From Campylobacter geochelonis (GTDB lineage: Bacteria > Campylobacterota > Campylobacteria > Campylobacterales > Campylobacteraceae), in the NCBI RefSeq assembly GCF_013201685.1, contig NZ_CP053844.1:930001-994000 (forward strand): 64,000 nt of DNA, in the 5' to 3' direction. Position 1 is the first letter of the stretch; the number at the start of each line of letters is the position of its first letter. Both the position numbers and the translations under genes were made by a program. The notes beneath the pieces were generated by a model that was given only the letters and a program-made list of their open reading frames with translations, searched no databases and was not told the origin of the DNA. Of this stretch, positions 25,627 to 34,858 are shown one piece after another.

Positions 25627-25857
25627 AAATCTCCTTTAAAGGCGAAATTGTAACAAAACGCAGAAGAAAAGTTGCTAAATTTTATCTAAATTTAAATTTT
25701 TAGGCAAATTCCTAAAAACGGTAGTTTTATCTAAATTTATAAGATAAATGTCATTAAAGAGAGATAAAATTTTATTAAATTTATATATTTTAAACGATTT
25801 AACAATAAATTTATATTTTTTTCGTATCATTGTGTAAATTTAATACGCGAAGAGAAT

Positions 25858-27054
25858 ATGAAAAAAATTACCAAATTTATAGTTTTTGCCATCGTAGTTG
25901 TTGGAGTTGGTTGCTATGTCTATGCAAGTTTTTTTACAAAAAAAGATGAGCCTAGCTACCTAACAACCATAGTTTCAAAAGGAGATATAAAAAGCACAGT
26001 TATCGCAACTGGCGAGGTTTATGCGCAAGATTTAGTTGATGTTGGTGCACAGGTTGGCGGGCAGATAAAAAAGCTCTATGTTAAGGTTGGCGACTTTGTT
26101 AAAAAAGGCGATATAATAGCTCAGATTGATTCAGTCAAACAAGAAAATGAAGTCGCTCAACAAGAAGCGCAACTCTTAATCCACGAAGCAAATTTAAACG
26201 CTGCTCAAATCGCTGCTAAGATAGCGAATTTAAAGTATAAAAGGGATTTGAGTTTATATAACAAAAAAGCAACTTCAAAAGAAGCTTTAGAAGAGTCACA
26301 AGCCCAAGCAGCTTTAAAAGATGCAAATGTGAAGCAACTCCTTGCGCAAATCGAGCAGACAAAAATCCAGCTTGATACAGCACGGACAAATTTAGGTTAT
26401 ACAAAGATTGTATCGCCACTTGATGGAACGGTTGTTTCAGTTCCAGTTCAAGAGGGAAAAACGGTAAATGCAAACCAGACAACTCCAACCATCGTTAAAA
26501 TCGCAGATTTAAACAAAATGGAAGTCAAAATGGAAGTAACAGAAGGCGATATCTCAAAAGTAAAAGTTGGCATGAGAGTTAAATACTCGATTTTATCGGA
26601 CTTAGATAACTCAAAAGAGGCGAACATAACTACAATCGAACCTGGACTTACAAGCCTAAGCGATGGGCAGTATGGAAACTCAAGTGGCGCTGGTTCTAGC
26701 TCTTCATCTAGTGCAAATACCGCTGTTTACTTCTATGCAAATTTTTTAGTAGATAATAATGATAACTATCTTAAAATCGGCATGACAACGCAAAATGAAA
26801 TACTTGTAAATGAGGCTAAAAATGCTCTTTTTATCCCAACTTCAGCCATAAAAAGAGATGGGGATAAAAAAGTTGTCTATGTGCTTACAAATGGTGAGCT
26901 TGATAGAAAAGATGTTGTAGTTGGTATAAGTGATAATATAAATTCTCAAATTATAAGTGGGCTAGAAGAGGGGCAAACGATAGTGATTTCAAGCGATAAA
27001 GGCTTGTTATCAAACAATTTTAAACCTCGCATGATACGAAACACCAGGATATAG
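25858..27054 (+). CDS. macA: MacA-like periplasmic adaptor of a tripartite efflux pump
   Basis: A 398-aa membrane-fusion protein. It has one N-terminal membrane anchor (about 5-25), a lipoyl domain split around residues 65-80 and 180-200 (GAQVGGQIKKLYVKVGDFVKKGD ... VSPLDGTVVSVPVQEGKTV), a helical hairpin between them (about 95-170), and beta-barrel and membrane-proximal domains after 200. A Ser-rich low-complexity insert (GSSSSSSAN) lies in the beta-barrel region around residue 280. It bridges MacB and an outer-membrane channel; both follow directly. The frame contains no Cys for lipidation. Confidence 0.88.
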   Translation: MKKITKFIVFAIVVVGVGCYVYASFFTKKDEPSYLTTIVSKGDIKSTVIATGEVYAQDLVDVGAQVGGQIKKLYVKVGDFVKKGDIIAQIDSVKQENEVAQQEAQLLIHEANLNAAQIAAKIANLKYKRDLSLYNKKATSKEALEESQAQAALKDANVKQLLAQIEQTKIQLDTARTNLGYTKIVSPLDGTVVSVPVQEGKTVNANQTTPTIVKIADLNKMEVKMEVTEGDISKVKVGMRVKYSILSDLDNSKEANITTIEPGLTSLSDGQYGNSSGAGSSSSSSANTAVYFYANFLVDNNDNYLKIGMTTQNEILVNEAKNALFIPTSAIKRDGDKKVVYVLTNGELDRKDVVVGISDNINSQIISGLEEGQTIVISSDKGLLSNNFKPRMIRNTRI

Positions 27055-27056
27055 GC

Positions 27057-28985
27057 GTGATAAAGCTAGAAAGCATAAATAAAAAATTCCGCCTTGGTGA
27101 AAACATAATCCATGTATTAAAAGATATAAATTTAGAGATAAAAAAAGGCGAATTTATCGCTATCATCGGGCAGTCTGGCTCTGGAAAATCAACTCTGATG
27201 AATATAATCGGTTGTCTTGATACGCCAACAAGTGGAATTTATAAGATAGATGATAAAGATGTAAGTAGGCTTGGAAGCGACGAGTTAGCAAATTTGCGTA
27301 GTAAAAAATTTGGTTTCGTTTTTCAGCGCTACAACCTAATCGCCTCTATGAGCGCGGCAAGTAACGTAAGTCTTCCAGCGGTTTATGCTGGAGTTGATGC
27401 TGAGGTTAGACACGATAAGGCTATAGAGCTTTTAGATGGGCTTGAGCTAAAAGATAAGAGTGAAAATCTACCAAACAAGCTAAGTGGCGGACAGCAACAA
27501 CGAGTTAGTATAGCAAGAGCTTTGATAAATGGCGGAGAGATAATACTAGCTGATGAGCCAACGGGCGCACTTGATAGCAAAAGTGGCTTGATGGTTATGG
27601 ATATCTTATCTAAGCTTTATGAAAAGGGACACACGGTTATAATCGTAACTCATGATATAAATGTCGCAAACTATGCAAACAGGATAATAGAGATAAAAGA
27701 TGGCGAGATTTTAAGCGATAATGTAAAAAGCGATAAAACTTATAAGCTTGAAAAAGTTGATATCAAAAAGAAAAATCCGATTTTAGCTTATAAAGATCAG
27801 TTGGTTGAAAGCTTCAAAATGTCTGTAAGTGCGATATTTTCTCATAAACTTCGCTCTCTTTTGACTATGCTTGGTATTATCATAGGCATAGCTTCGGTTA
27901 TTTGCGTGGTGGCTCTTGGGCAAGGTTCACAAGAAAAAATTCTCTCTTCTATTAGAGCTATTGGAACAAATACGATAAATATCTATCCAGGTAAAAACTT
28001 TGGCGATATGCGTTCAGGTGCGATTAAAACGCTTACAGTCGCAGACTCGCAAGTGTTAGCTTCTCAGCCATATCTTGACTACTCTACGCCAAATGTTTCG
28101 ACAAGCGGAACTTTAACCTATGCAAATTTAAGTTCACGTGGAAATTTACAAGGTGGTGGCGTAAACTCACTAGCTGTAAATGGGATAAAAATAGCAAGTG
28201 GGCGAAGCTTTACTGATAATGATATAAAAGAGTCAAGCTCGGTTGTTATTATCGATGAAAATACCAAAAATACCTTTTTTCAAGATACTCAGCCACTTGG
28301 CAAGGTTATACTCTTTAACTCAAAGCCACTTAGCATTATCGGTGTGACTTTAAAAGATGATAACGCCTTTGGCAGTAGCGATACGCTTAGAATTTACGCA
28401 CCTTATACAACCGTTATGAATAAAATTTCTGGAAGTAGAGATATAAACTCAATCACAGTTAAAATCAAAGATAACATAAACGCTCAAATGGCAGAAGCAA
28501 GCCTAAGTGAGATTTTGATTCAAAGGCATGGCACAAAGGACTTTTTTACTCGCAACTCAGATACGATAAAACAAACGGTTGAAAGCACAACTGGAACTAT
28601 GAGAATTCTTATATCTTCTATAGCTTTTATATCTTTGATTGTCGGTGGAATCGGCGTTATGAATATCATGCTAGTAAGCGTTACAGAGCGGACAAAGGAA
28701 ATCGGCGTTAGAATGGCAATCGGCGCAAAAGAGTCAAATATCTTGCAACAGTTTTTAATCGAGGCGATTTTGTTATGCGTTATCGGTGGAGTTATCGGTG
28801 TGAGCGTAGCTTATGGGCTTGGGGTTGTTTTTAATATTATAAGCACAGATTTTGCGATGATATTTAGCCCGACTCCAGCGATTATAGCGCTTGTTGCATC
28901 ATCGGCGATTGGTATTATATTTGGTTATTTGCCAGCTAGAAATGCTAGTAAATTAAACCCAATCGACGCACTTTCTCAGGAGTAA
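27057..28985 (+). CDS. macB: MacB-like ABC efflux ATPase/permease
   Basis: A 642-aa fusion of an N-terminal ABC ATPase (about 1-225: Walker A GQSGSGKST, signature LSGGQQQRVSIARA, Walker B ILADEPTGALD) and a four-helix permease. The first helix comes after residue 270 (HKLRSLLTMLGIIIGIASVI), then a large periplasmic domain (about 295-515), then three helices with the FtsX-type MLVSVTERTKEIGVRMAIGA loop. MacB uses ATP to drive periplasmic substrates (macrolides, peptides, toxins in known cases) through the outer-membrane partner. The GTG start lies two bases after macA. Confidence 0.92.
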   Translation: MIKLESINKKFRLGENIIHVLKDINLEIKKGEFIAIIGQSGSGKSTLMNIIGCLDTPTSGIYKIDDKDVSRLGSDELANLRSKKFGFVFQRYNLIASMSAASNVSLPAVYAGVDAEVRHDKAIELLDGLELKDKSENLPNKLSGGQQQRVSIARALINGGEIILADEPTGALDSKSGLMVMDILSKLYEKGHTVIIVTHDINVANYANRIIEIKDGEILSDNVKSDKTYKLEKVDIKKKNPILAYKDQLVESFKMSVSAIFSHKLRSLLTMLGIIIGIASVICVVALGQGSQEKILSSIRAIGTNTINIYPGKNFGDMRSGAIKTLTVADSQVLASQPYLDYSTPNVSTSGTLTYANLSSRGNLQGGGVNSLAVNGIKIASGRSFTDNDIKESSSVVIIDENTKNTFFQDTQPLGKVILFNSKPLSIIGVTLKDDNAFGSSDTLRIYAPYTTVMNKISGSRDINSITVKIKDNINAQMAEASLSEILIQRHGTKDFFTRNSDTIKQTVESTTGTMRILISSIAFISLIVGGIGVMNIMLVSVTERTKEIGVRMAIGAKESNILQQFLIEAILLCVIGGVIGVSVAYGLGVVFNIISTDFAMIFSPTPAIIALVASSAIGIIFGYLPARNASKLNPIDALSQE

Positions 28986-28987
28986 AA

Positions 28988-30343
28988 ATGAGAGTAATAT
29001 TTTATGTTTTATTAAGTTTTTTTATCGTAGGTTGCGCCTCAAAAAGTGCGGTTGATAACTATGAAGTGGTTGAGAGTTTTGAAGATGAGAATTTAACTTA
29101 TGAGATAGATAAAAACTGGTATAAAAGTTATAACCAAACAGAGCTAAACACCCTTGTCGATAGAGCGCTTGTTTATAACAGTGATTTAAAAATTTCAGCT
29201 TTAAACATCGCACAAGCTTATGCAAGGGCTGGACTTATCGAAGCTGATTTGCTACCAACTTTTTCTAGTGGATTTGGCGGGAGCGTAAGTAGAGATATAA
29301 GTAAAAATGACTCAAGCTGGAAAGAAAACTATAACGCAAACATCTCAGCAAGCTATGAGCTAGATATCTTTGCTAAGTTAAGAAATAGCGCTAGCCAAGC
29401 AGACTGGGAGGCAAATGCTAGCGTGTTTGACTTAGAAAGTTTACGTTTGAGTGTTATAAATTCAGTCGTTGATGGATACTTTAAAGAGCTTTTTATAAAT
29501 GATACTTTAAAACTTTTAGATGAAAATTTACAAAATTATAAGAAGTTGCAAGCCATAACAAGGGCTAAATTTGAGTTAGGAAAAGACACACTTGTAAATT
29601 TGCTTGAATTTGATAAAAGTATAATTTCTCTTAAAAGTAGGATTTTATCATTTCAAAAAGACAGGCTAACAAATGAAGAGTTGTTAAAAAACCTGCTTCA
29701 TCTTAAGCCAAACGATGAGCTAAATTTTGCTAAAATGACGCTTGATGAGGTGACGCTTTTAGGAGTTGATTTAAACATTCCTTACTACGCGCTTGGAAAC
29801 AGACCTGATTTAAGAGCTTTGATTTCTAGGATAAACTCATCGTTTTATGGCTATAAAGTAAATCAAAAAGCCTTTTATCCAACCGTTACAATCGGCGCTA
29901 GCTTAAGCTCGAGCGAAGAGAAATTTAGTGATGTTTTTGGGCTTGATTTACTAAGTGGAAATGTAAAGATAAATTTGCCATTTTTAGACTACACGCGGTT
30001 AAAACAAAGAGTTAAAATCAGCGAAATTGAGTTTGAAAAACGAGTTTTAGAGTATGAAAAGGCGCTAAATTCGGCTTTAAATGAGTTAAATTTACACTAC
30101 AAAGAGTATGAAATTTCACTTTTTAGTTTACAAAATTATCAAAATATCGTTGATAACAGCAACAAGCTTTCAAGCCTATACCTTACAAAGTATGAGCAAG
30201 GAAGTAGTGAGTTAAAAGACTATCTTGATGCTAAAAACAGCGAAATAAGTGCAAAAATCAACTTCATACAAGAAAAATATAAAGCATTAAATAGTGAAAT
30301 TTTAGTTTATAAATCTATGGCTGGAAAATTTAAAACTAGATAA
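28988..30343 (+). CDS. NodT/TolC-family outer-membrane efflux lipoprotein
   Basis: A 451-aa outer-membrane channel subunit. The signal peptide ends in the lipobox FIVGC (Cys16), so it is lipid-anchored as in the NodT/OprM subfamily. Two tandem outer-membrane-factor repeats are visible (about 50-230 and 255-445), with NSDLKISALNIAQAYARAGLIEADLLPTFS in the first and RPDLRALISRINSSFYGYKVNQKAFYPTVTIGASL in the second. It starts two bases after macB and completes the pump. No regulator gene lies next to it. Confidence 0.9.
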   Translation: MRVIFYVLLSFFIVGCASKSAVDNYEVVESFEDENLTYEIDKNWYKSYNQTELNTLVDRALVYNSDLKISALNIAQAYARAGLIEADLLPTFSSGFGGSVSRDISKNDSSWKENYNANISASYELDIFAKLRNSASQADWEANASVFDLESLRLSVINSVVDGYFKELFINDTLKLLDENLQNYKKLQAITRAKFELGKDTLVNLLEFDKSIISLKSRILSFQKDRLTNEELLKNLLHLKPNDELNFAKMTLDEVTLLGVDLNIPYYALGNRPDLRALISRINSSFYGYKVNQKAFYPTVTIGASLSSSEEKFSDVFGLDLLSGNVKINLPFLDYTRLKQRVKISEIEFEKRVLEYEKALNSALNELNLHYKEYEISLFSLQNYQNIVDNSNKLSSLYLTKYEQGSSELKDYLDAKNSEISAKINFIQEKYKALNSEILVYKSMAGKFKTR

Positions 30344-30469
30344 ATTTTTAAATAATGCTGCTAAATTCATAAAAATAGTAGTTTTTATAAATTAAAATTA
30401 TTTAATATTTTCTGATTTTACTTAAATACTGCTTAAATTATAAATATTACATAAAATTTAGCACAATAT

Positions 30470-30543
30470 TATTCACACTGTGAATATGATGTGAACGAAA
30501 AGTGTCGATATAGCTTCATTCACGAGATATTCACGCCGTGAAT
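30470..30543. promoter_or_regulatory. Cluster of ATTCAC-n-GTGAAT inverted repeats
   Basis: Two perfect odd-length palindromes: a 17-mer centred on 30478 (TATTCACA-C-TGTGAATA, 30470-30486) and a 15-mer centred on 30536 (ATTCACG-C-CGTGAAT, 30529-30543), 58 bases between centres. There is an extra half site ATTCACG at 30518-30524 and another half (CACGTGAAT) at 30651-30659. Shape and spacing are those of dimer binding sites of TetR/MarR-like repressors. Which gene is controlled is unclear. Confidence 0.55.
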
Positions 30544-30573
30544 GAAAATTTATATTTATTTTGATATATTTTC

Positions 30574-30597
30574 AAGCCCATAAAATCGGGCTTTTGA
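30574..30597 (+). terminator. Terminator-like hairpin
   Basis: AAGCCC (30574-30579), 8-base loop, GGGCTT (30588-30593), then TT. Flanking TTCAA/TTGAA can extend the stem with a bulge. It is 230 bases after the efflux operon, directly following the inverted-repeat cluster, so it could end a short RNA that begins near those sites. Confidence 0.45.
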
Positions 30598-31187
30598 AAC
30601 TTTTAGTAACGAGTTAGAGCGTTAAAACGGAATTTATAAAAATTCTTAATCACGTGAATAACTTTTAAAATTTACTAGTTTTTTTATCAAATTTTAAGGC
30701 ATTTTTTGCTTATACTGTGAAGAAATTTTATAAGATAGTTTGAATTTTAAAATCAAAAAGAGAAAAAGCTAAATTTAAATCACACTAGATTTTTAAATAT
30801 CATCTGATGTTTTATATTTGCCATTTTATTTTTAACTACGATTTGATGTGGCAAGCAAAAGAGAGTATTTGTAAAGAATATAAAATTTAGCAAAAGCATT
30901 GATTTTTTATACTTTTTATAAATTTAAATAATATTTTATGTGCAAAATACATCGAAAAAGACAAAATTATTTATCTGTAGTTTTCAACCATATCAATCCA
31001 TCGCTATAATTTATAAATAAAACATTATTAAATAAAATTTATATATTTCTATGCAAAATTCCAAAAAATTTCTGCAAACCAAACTAGCAAAAATAACTCA
31101 ATTTTTCACATTTTTGCTAGTTTATCATCGCGTATGTTTTTATAAAATTTAGCGTAAAAAGTGCAAATTTAAAACTATATAAATTTT

Positions 31188-32318
31188 TTAGCTAACGATA
31201 ACGCCTCTTTTAGCGTAAAACTCACGTCTAAACTCGCTAAATTTGCCAGTTAGTATCGCCTCTCTCATCTGGCGCATTAAATTTAGATAATAATGCAGAT
31301 TATGCAAACTCGCAAGCCTAAAAAATGTAAGCTCTTTTGCCTTAAAAAGGTGGTTTAAGTAGCCTTTTGAGTAGCGTTTGCAAGTGTAGCACTCACACTC
31401 GCTATCGATTGGATCATCATCGTGTATAAATTTGGCTGATTTTATATTTATCTTGCCATAACTTGTAAAAAGCGTGCCGTTTCTTGCGTTTCTTGTTGGC
31501 ATAACACAGTCAAACATATCAACGCCACGCGCCGTATTTTCAACCAAATCCTCAGGCGTGCCAACCCCCATGAGATATCTTGGGCGATTTGTATCAACAA
31601 ACGGCATCATATTTTCGACTGTTTCATACATAAGCTCGTTGCTTTCTCCAACACTTAACCCACCTATAGCAAGCCCATCAAACTCCATATCACAAAGCGC
31701 TTTTGAGCACTCTTTTCTAGCTTCAAAGTCCGTGCCGCCTTGTATGATTCCAAAGATGTTTTGGTCTATCCCAACACCTTTGCTTTGTTTAAATTTATGA
31801 TAATCTATCGCCTCTTTTGCCCATTTTATCGTTCTTTTTAAGCTTAGTTCAATGCGTTTTTTTTCAGCCGGTAAAGCAACTAAATCATCAAGTATCATCA
31901 TGATATCGCTTCCTAACTCATACTGTGTATCAAGCACAGAGCGAGGTGTGAAGTAGTGAGTGCTTCCATCTATGTGGCTTTTAAATTTAATTCCATCTTC
32001 ATCTGGCTTTGAGTTTTTACTTAGTGAAAATGCTTGAAATCCGCCACTATCAGTTAAAAAAGAGCGATCAAATTTAGTAAATCCATGAAGCCCGCCAAAT
32101 TCTTTAACTATCTTTGAACCAGGACGTAGATACATATGATAGGTGTTTGCAAGTATGATTTTAGCATTTAAAATCTCTTTTAAATCGGTCGCATCGAGGC
32201 TTTTTACAGCGCCAACTGTGCCAACGGGCATAAAAATTGGAGTTTGTATAACTGAATGAGCGGTTTTTATGGTGCAAGCCCTTGCCGCGCCGTCAGTTTT
32301 ATCTATATTAAATGTCAT
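31188..32318 (-). CDS. tgt: tRNA-guanine transglycosylase
   Basis: Exchanges the wobble guanine of GUN-anticodon tRNAs for preQ1 on the way to queuosine. Seen: the nucleophile region in [76 protein letters not shown] with the second active-site Asp, and the zinc site [19 protein letters not shown] with a later His. I use the ATG at 32318 (376 aa), matching the family start [13 protein letters not shown]; the open frame reaches 11 codons further. Divergent from the COG3400 gene. Confidence 0.94.
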   Translation of the reverse strand: MTFNIDKTDGAARACTIKTAHSVIQTPIFMPVGTVGAVKSLDATDLKEILNAKIILANTYHMYLRPGSKIVKEFGGLHGFTKFDRSFLTDSGGFQAFSLSKNSKPDEDGIKFKSHIDGSTHYFTPRSVLDTQYELGSDIMMILDDLVALPAEKKRIELSLKRTIKWAKEAIDYHKFKQSKGVGIDQNIFGIIQGGTDFEARKECSKALCDMEFDGLAIGGLSVGESNELMYETVENMMPFVDTNRPRYLMGVGTPEDLVENTARGVDMFDCVMPTRNARNGTLFTSYGKINIKSAKFIHDDDPIDSECECYTCKRYSKGYLNHLFKAKELTFFRLASLHNLHYYLNLMRQMREAILTGKFSEFRREFYAKRGVIVS

Positions 32319-32323
32319 TTTGA

Positions 32324-32329
32324 TATAAT
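32324..32329 (+). promoter_or_regulatory. -10 box for the COG3400-aroB-mscS-mtaB-ftsH-mog operon
   Basis: TATAAT 24 bases before the ATG at 32354, followed by a CGGAG ribosome-binding site (32344-32348). It lies just beyond the tgt start on the opposite strand. Confidence 0.5.
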
Positions 32330-32353
32330 TCCTATAAAAAATTCGGAGCATAA

Positions 32354-33778
32354 ATGAAGAAAATCCTCATCATAGCCGGCGGTATTTTAGCAAAAGATTA
32401 CTTAGAAAGAGTATTTAAGATAAAAAATGTCGTGCATGATTATACAGTTATTAGTTATGATGATAAGTGTATTCCGCAGTATTTGGAAAATGAGCCAAAT
32501 TTTACTGTGCATAAATTTGATCCTACAAGCATGGAAAAACTACGAAGCGTGGCGAATTTAAAAGAGTTTGAAAACTGCATTATCATCTTAGATAACGAGC
32601 TTGATAGCAAAATCACATATAAAAATATCCGCATTATAGAGCCTGAATTAGAGCTTTATCTTATAGATGTATGGGGCTTTGCTAAGAAGTATGAGGGGGA
32701 TTCGCATTTAAAGATAGTTGATATTTTATCTATCTCAACTTCAAGGCTGATTGGTTTTTTACCAGATAGTCCAGTTTATGCTGATAATATAGGTCTTGGA
32801 AAAGGTGAGATAATGGAGGTAAAAGTTCCGATTAGCAGCTCTTTTGCCTATAAAAAAGTTGGTATGTTTTTGCAATCAAAGTATAAAATTCCCATGATTT
32901 ATCGCCACAACGAATACATCGTAACTAAATATGATACGACGATTTTGCCAAATGATTCGCTTCTTTTAGTCGGCGAACCATCTGTTTTAAGAAATGTTTT
33001 TTCAGCTATCAAGCAAGAAAAAGGGCAGTTTCCATCGCCTTTTGGTATAAATTTATACCTTATTTTAGATCTTAAACATATGAAAGTGGATAAATTTAAT
33101 AAAATCATAAGAAATGCTAAATTCTTAAACGATACATTTTCAAATTTAAAACTCTATATCAGGGTGATAAATCCAACCATTTCAACGATGCTCGATGAAG
33201 TTAAAAAGCTAAATGAAGATGAGCATTTTGAGGTATTTATCGACTATATAAACTCAGAACCAAGTATTATGAAAGAGGATATCCAAAAGCATAAAGTTGG
33301 TATGGTTTTAGCACAAAATAGCTTTTTTGAAGCACATAAAGAGAAATTTTATCATCTAAAAGTTCCAGTTTTAACACTTGGTAGAGGCGATATAAAAGAT
33401 CTTAAAAAAAGCGTTATTATAGTATCTAGCAAAAACACAACTCAAGAATCAAGCGTAGTTTTTGATGTTTCTGGACAGCTTGGGCTTGATGTTTATCTGT
33501 ATTATTTCGATCAAAGTGTAAAGGGAAATAAAGAGATAGTAAAATACTATGAAAACTTATCAAACCTTTTTAAAAGGGATTTACACGTTGTAGATAACGA
33601 TATGCAAAACCCGATATCTGTGCTAGAAAAAGAGAGTGAGTTTATACAGTTTTTGCCATTTGATGAGAAAATTTTAAAACGCAAAATCACATCATCGTTT
33701 TCCAAAGATTTAGATGAACTTTACTATAAGCTAGAAGATAACTATCAGCTGTTTGTTCCAAGTTTTTATGAAATTTAG
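32354..33778 (+). CDS. COG3400-type protein with TrkA-like domains
   Basis: A 474-aa cytoplasmic protein with no membrane helix. The N-terminus ([20 protein letters not shown]) forms a Rossmann-like TrkA-N strand-loop, and residues about 145-225 resemble a TrkA-C/RCK ligand domain ([22 protein letters not shown] ... [11 protein letters not shown]). The rest (about 235-474) is a second, unassigned region. Proteins of this type are found in Campylobacter and relatives beside tgt; a role in ion-channel gating is suggested only by the TrkA-like parts. First gene of the plus-strand operon. Confidence 0.7.
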   Translation: MKKILIIAGGILAKDYLERVFKIKNVVHDYTVISYDDKCIPQYLENEPNFTVHKFDPTSMEKLRSVANLKEFENCIIILDNELDSKITYKNIRIIEPELELYLIDVWGFAKKYEGDSHLKIVDILSISTSRLIGFLPDSPVYADNIGLGKGEIMEVKVPISSSFAYKKVGMFLQSKYKIPMIYRHNEYIVTKYDTTILPNDSLLLVGEPSVLRNVFSAIKQEKGQFPSPFGINLYLILDLKHMKVDKFNKIIRNAKFLNDTFSNLKLYIRVINPTISTMLDEVKKLNEDEHFEVFIDYINSEPSIMKEDIQKHKVGMVLAQNSFFEAHKEKFYHLKVPVLTLGRGDIKDLKKSVIIVSSKNTTQESSVVFDVSGQLGLDVYLYYFDQSVKGNKEIVKYYENLSNLFKRDLHVVDNDMQNPISVLEKESEFIQFLPFDEKILKRKITSSFSKDLDELYYKLEDNYQLFVPSFYEI

Positions 33779-33817
33779 TAAATTTAGGGTAAAATTGGGC
33801 TTTGAAAGGGCGAATTT

Positions 33818-34858
33818 ATGAAGACGCAGATAAATTTAAAAGAAAAAAATAAAAGTTATACAGTATATATTGATGAGTTAGATAAAATCACTCTAAAAGG
33901 AAGCGTTGCTATAGTAACAAACCAAACTGTTGGTGGGCTGTGGCTAAAAGAAATTTTAGGGCTTTTAGAGTGCGATAAACTAAGCATTATAAGCATACCA
34001 GATGGCGAAGAGTATAAAAACTTTGAAACGCTAAATCAAATTTTAGAGCAGCTTTTCATAGCAAAACTTGATAGAAGCAGCACACTTATCGCACTTGGCG
34101 GTGGTGTGGTTAGTGATATTACTGGATTTGCGGCTAGTATTTATGAGCGAGGAATTAAATTTATAAACATTCCAACTACGCTTTTAGCGCAAGTTGATGC
34201 AAGTGTTGGTGGAAAAACAGGGATAAATAATAAATTTGGTAAAAATTTAGTCGGAGCATTTTATCAGCCAGAGGCGGTTTATTGTCAGAGTAAATTTCTT
34301 AGCACTTTGCCAAAACGCGAATTTAGCGCAGGCGTAGCAGAAGCTATAAAAATGGCTATAACTTTTGATAAAGAATTTTTTAACTTTTTTGTGCAAAATG
34401 ATTTAAAAAGTAGTGAAGAAATCGCTAAAGTGATTTCAAAATGCGTTCAAATCAAAGCAGATGTTGTTAGCAAAGATGAGAAAGAACGAGGCATTAGAGC
34501 GGTTTTAAACTATGGTCACACTTTTGCGCATGTTATAGAAAATGAGACAAAATATACTAAATTCCTACACGGCGAAGCAGTGGCAATCGGCATAAATATG
34601 GCAAATCATCTAGCGCTTAAGCTAAATTTACTAAGCCTTGATGAGTTAAATTTAATCAAGCAAACATTGGTCAAATTTAGTTTGCCAACGCACTATAAAA
34701 TCAAAGATTGTGAGCATTTTTACAACGCATTTTTCCTAGATAAAAAGAGCGAACAATCAAAAATAAAATTTATATTACCAGATGGTATAGGAAAATTTTG
34801 CGTTAAAGATGATGTGGATAAAGATATCGTTATGTCGGTTTTAGAAGAGTTTAGATGA
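33818..34858 (+). CDS. aroB: 3-dehydroquinate synthase
   Basis: Second step of the shikimate pathway: cyclises DAHP to 3-dehydroquinate, using NAD and a divalent metal. The 346-aa protein has the NAD-binding ALGGGVVSDITGFAASIYERG, IPTTLLAQVDASVGGKTGIN, metal-ligand regions GVAEAIKMAI (Glu), NYGHTFAHVIE and LHGEAVAIG (His residues). Length normal for the family. A ribosome-binding site AAAGGG is six to seven bases upstream. The next gene overlaps by 4 bases. Confidence 0.95.
   Translation: MKTQINLKEKNKSYTVYIDELDKITLKGSVAIVTNQTVGGLWLKEILGLLECDKLSIISIPDGEEYKNFETLNQILEQLFIAKLDRSSTLIALGGGVVSDITGFAASIYERGIKFINIPTTLLAQVDASVGGKTGINNKFGKNLVGAFYQPEAVYCQSKFLSTLPKREFSAGVAEAIKMAITFDKEFFNFFVQNDLKSSEEIAKVISKCVQIKADVVSKDEKERGIRAVLNYGHTFAHVIENETKYTKFLHGEAVAIGINMANHLALKLNLLSLDELNLIKQTLVKFSLPTHYKIKDCEHFYNAFFLDKKSEQSKIKFILPDGIGKFCVKDDVDKDIVMSVLEEFR

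Larger units (their letters stand above)
30344..31187. other. 844-base non-coding gap with operator-like repeats
   Basis: Longest gene-free stretch of the window outside the mobile region. It holds the ATTCAC/GTGAAT repeat cluster (30470-30659) and a terminator-like hairpin (30574-30593). From 30700 on, I see only AT-rich DNA with short coding-like scraps (for example a plus-strand DLMWQAKESICKEYKI around 30842-30890) that lack starts and that I cannot identify. It may hold a small RNA gene or a decayed gene. Confidence 0.5.
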
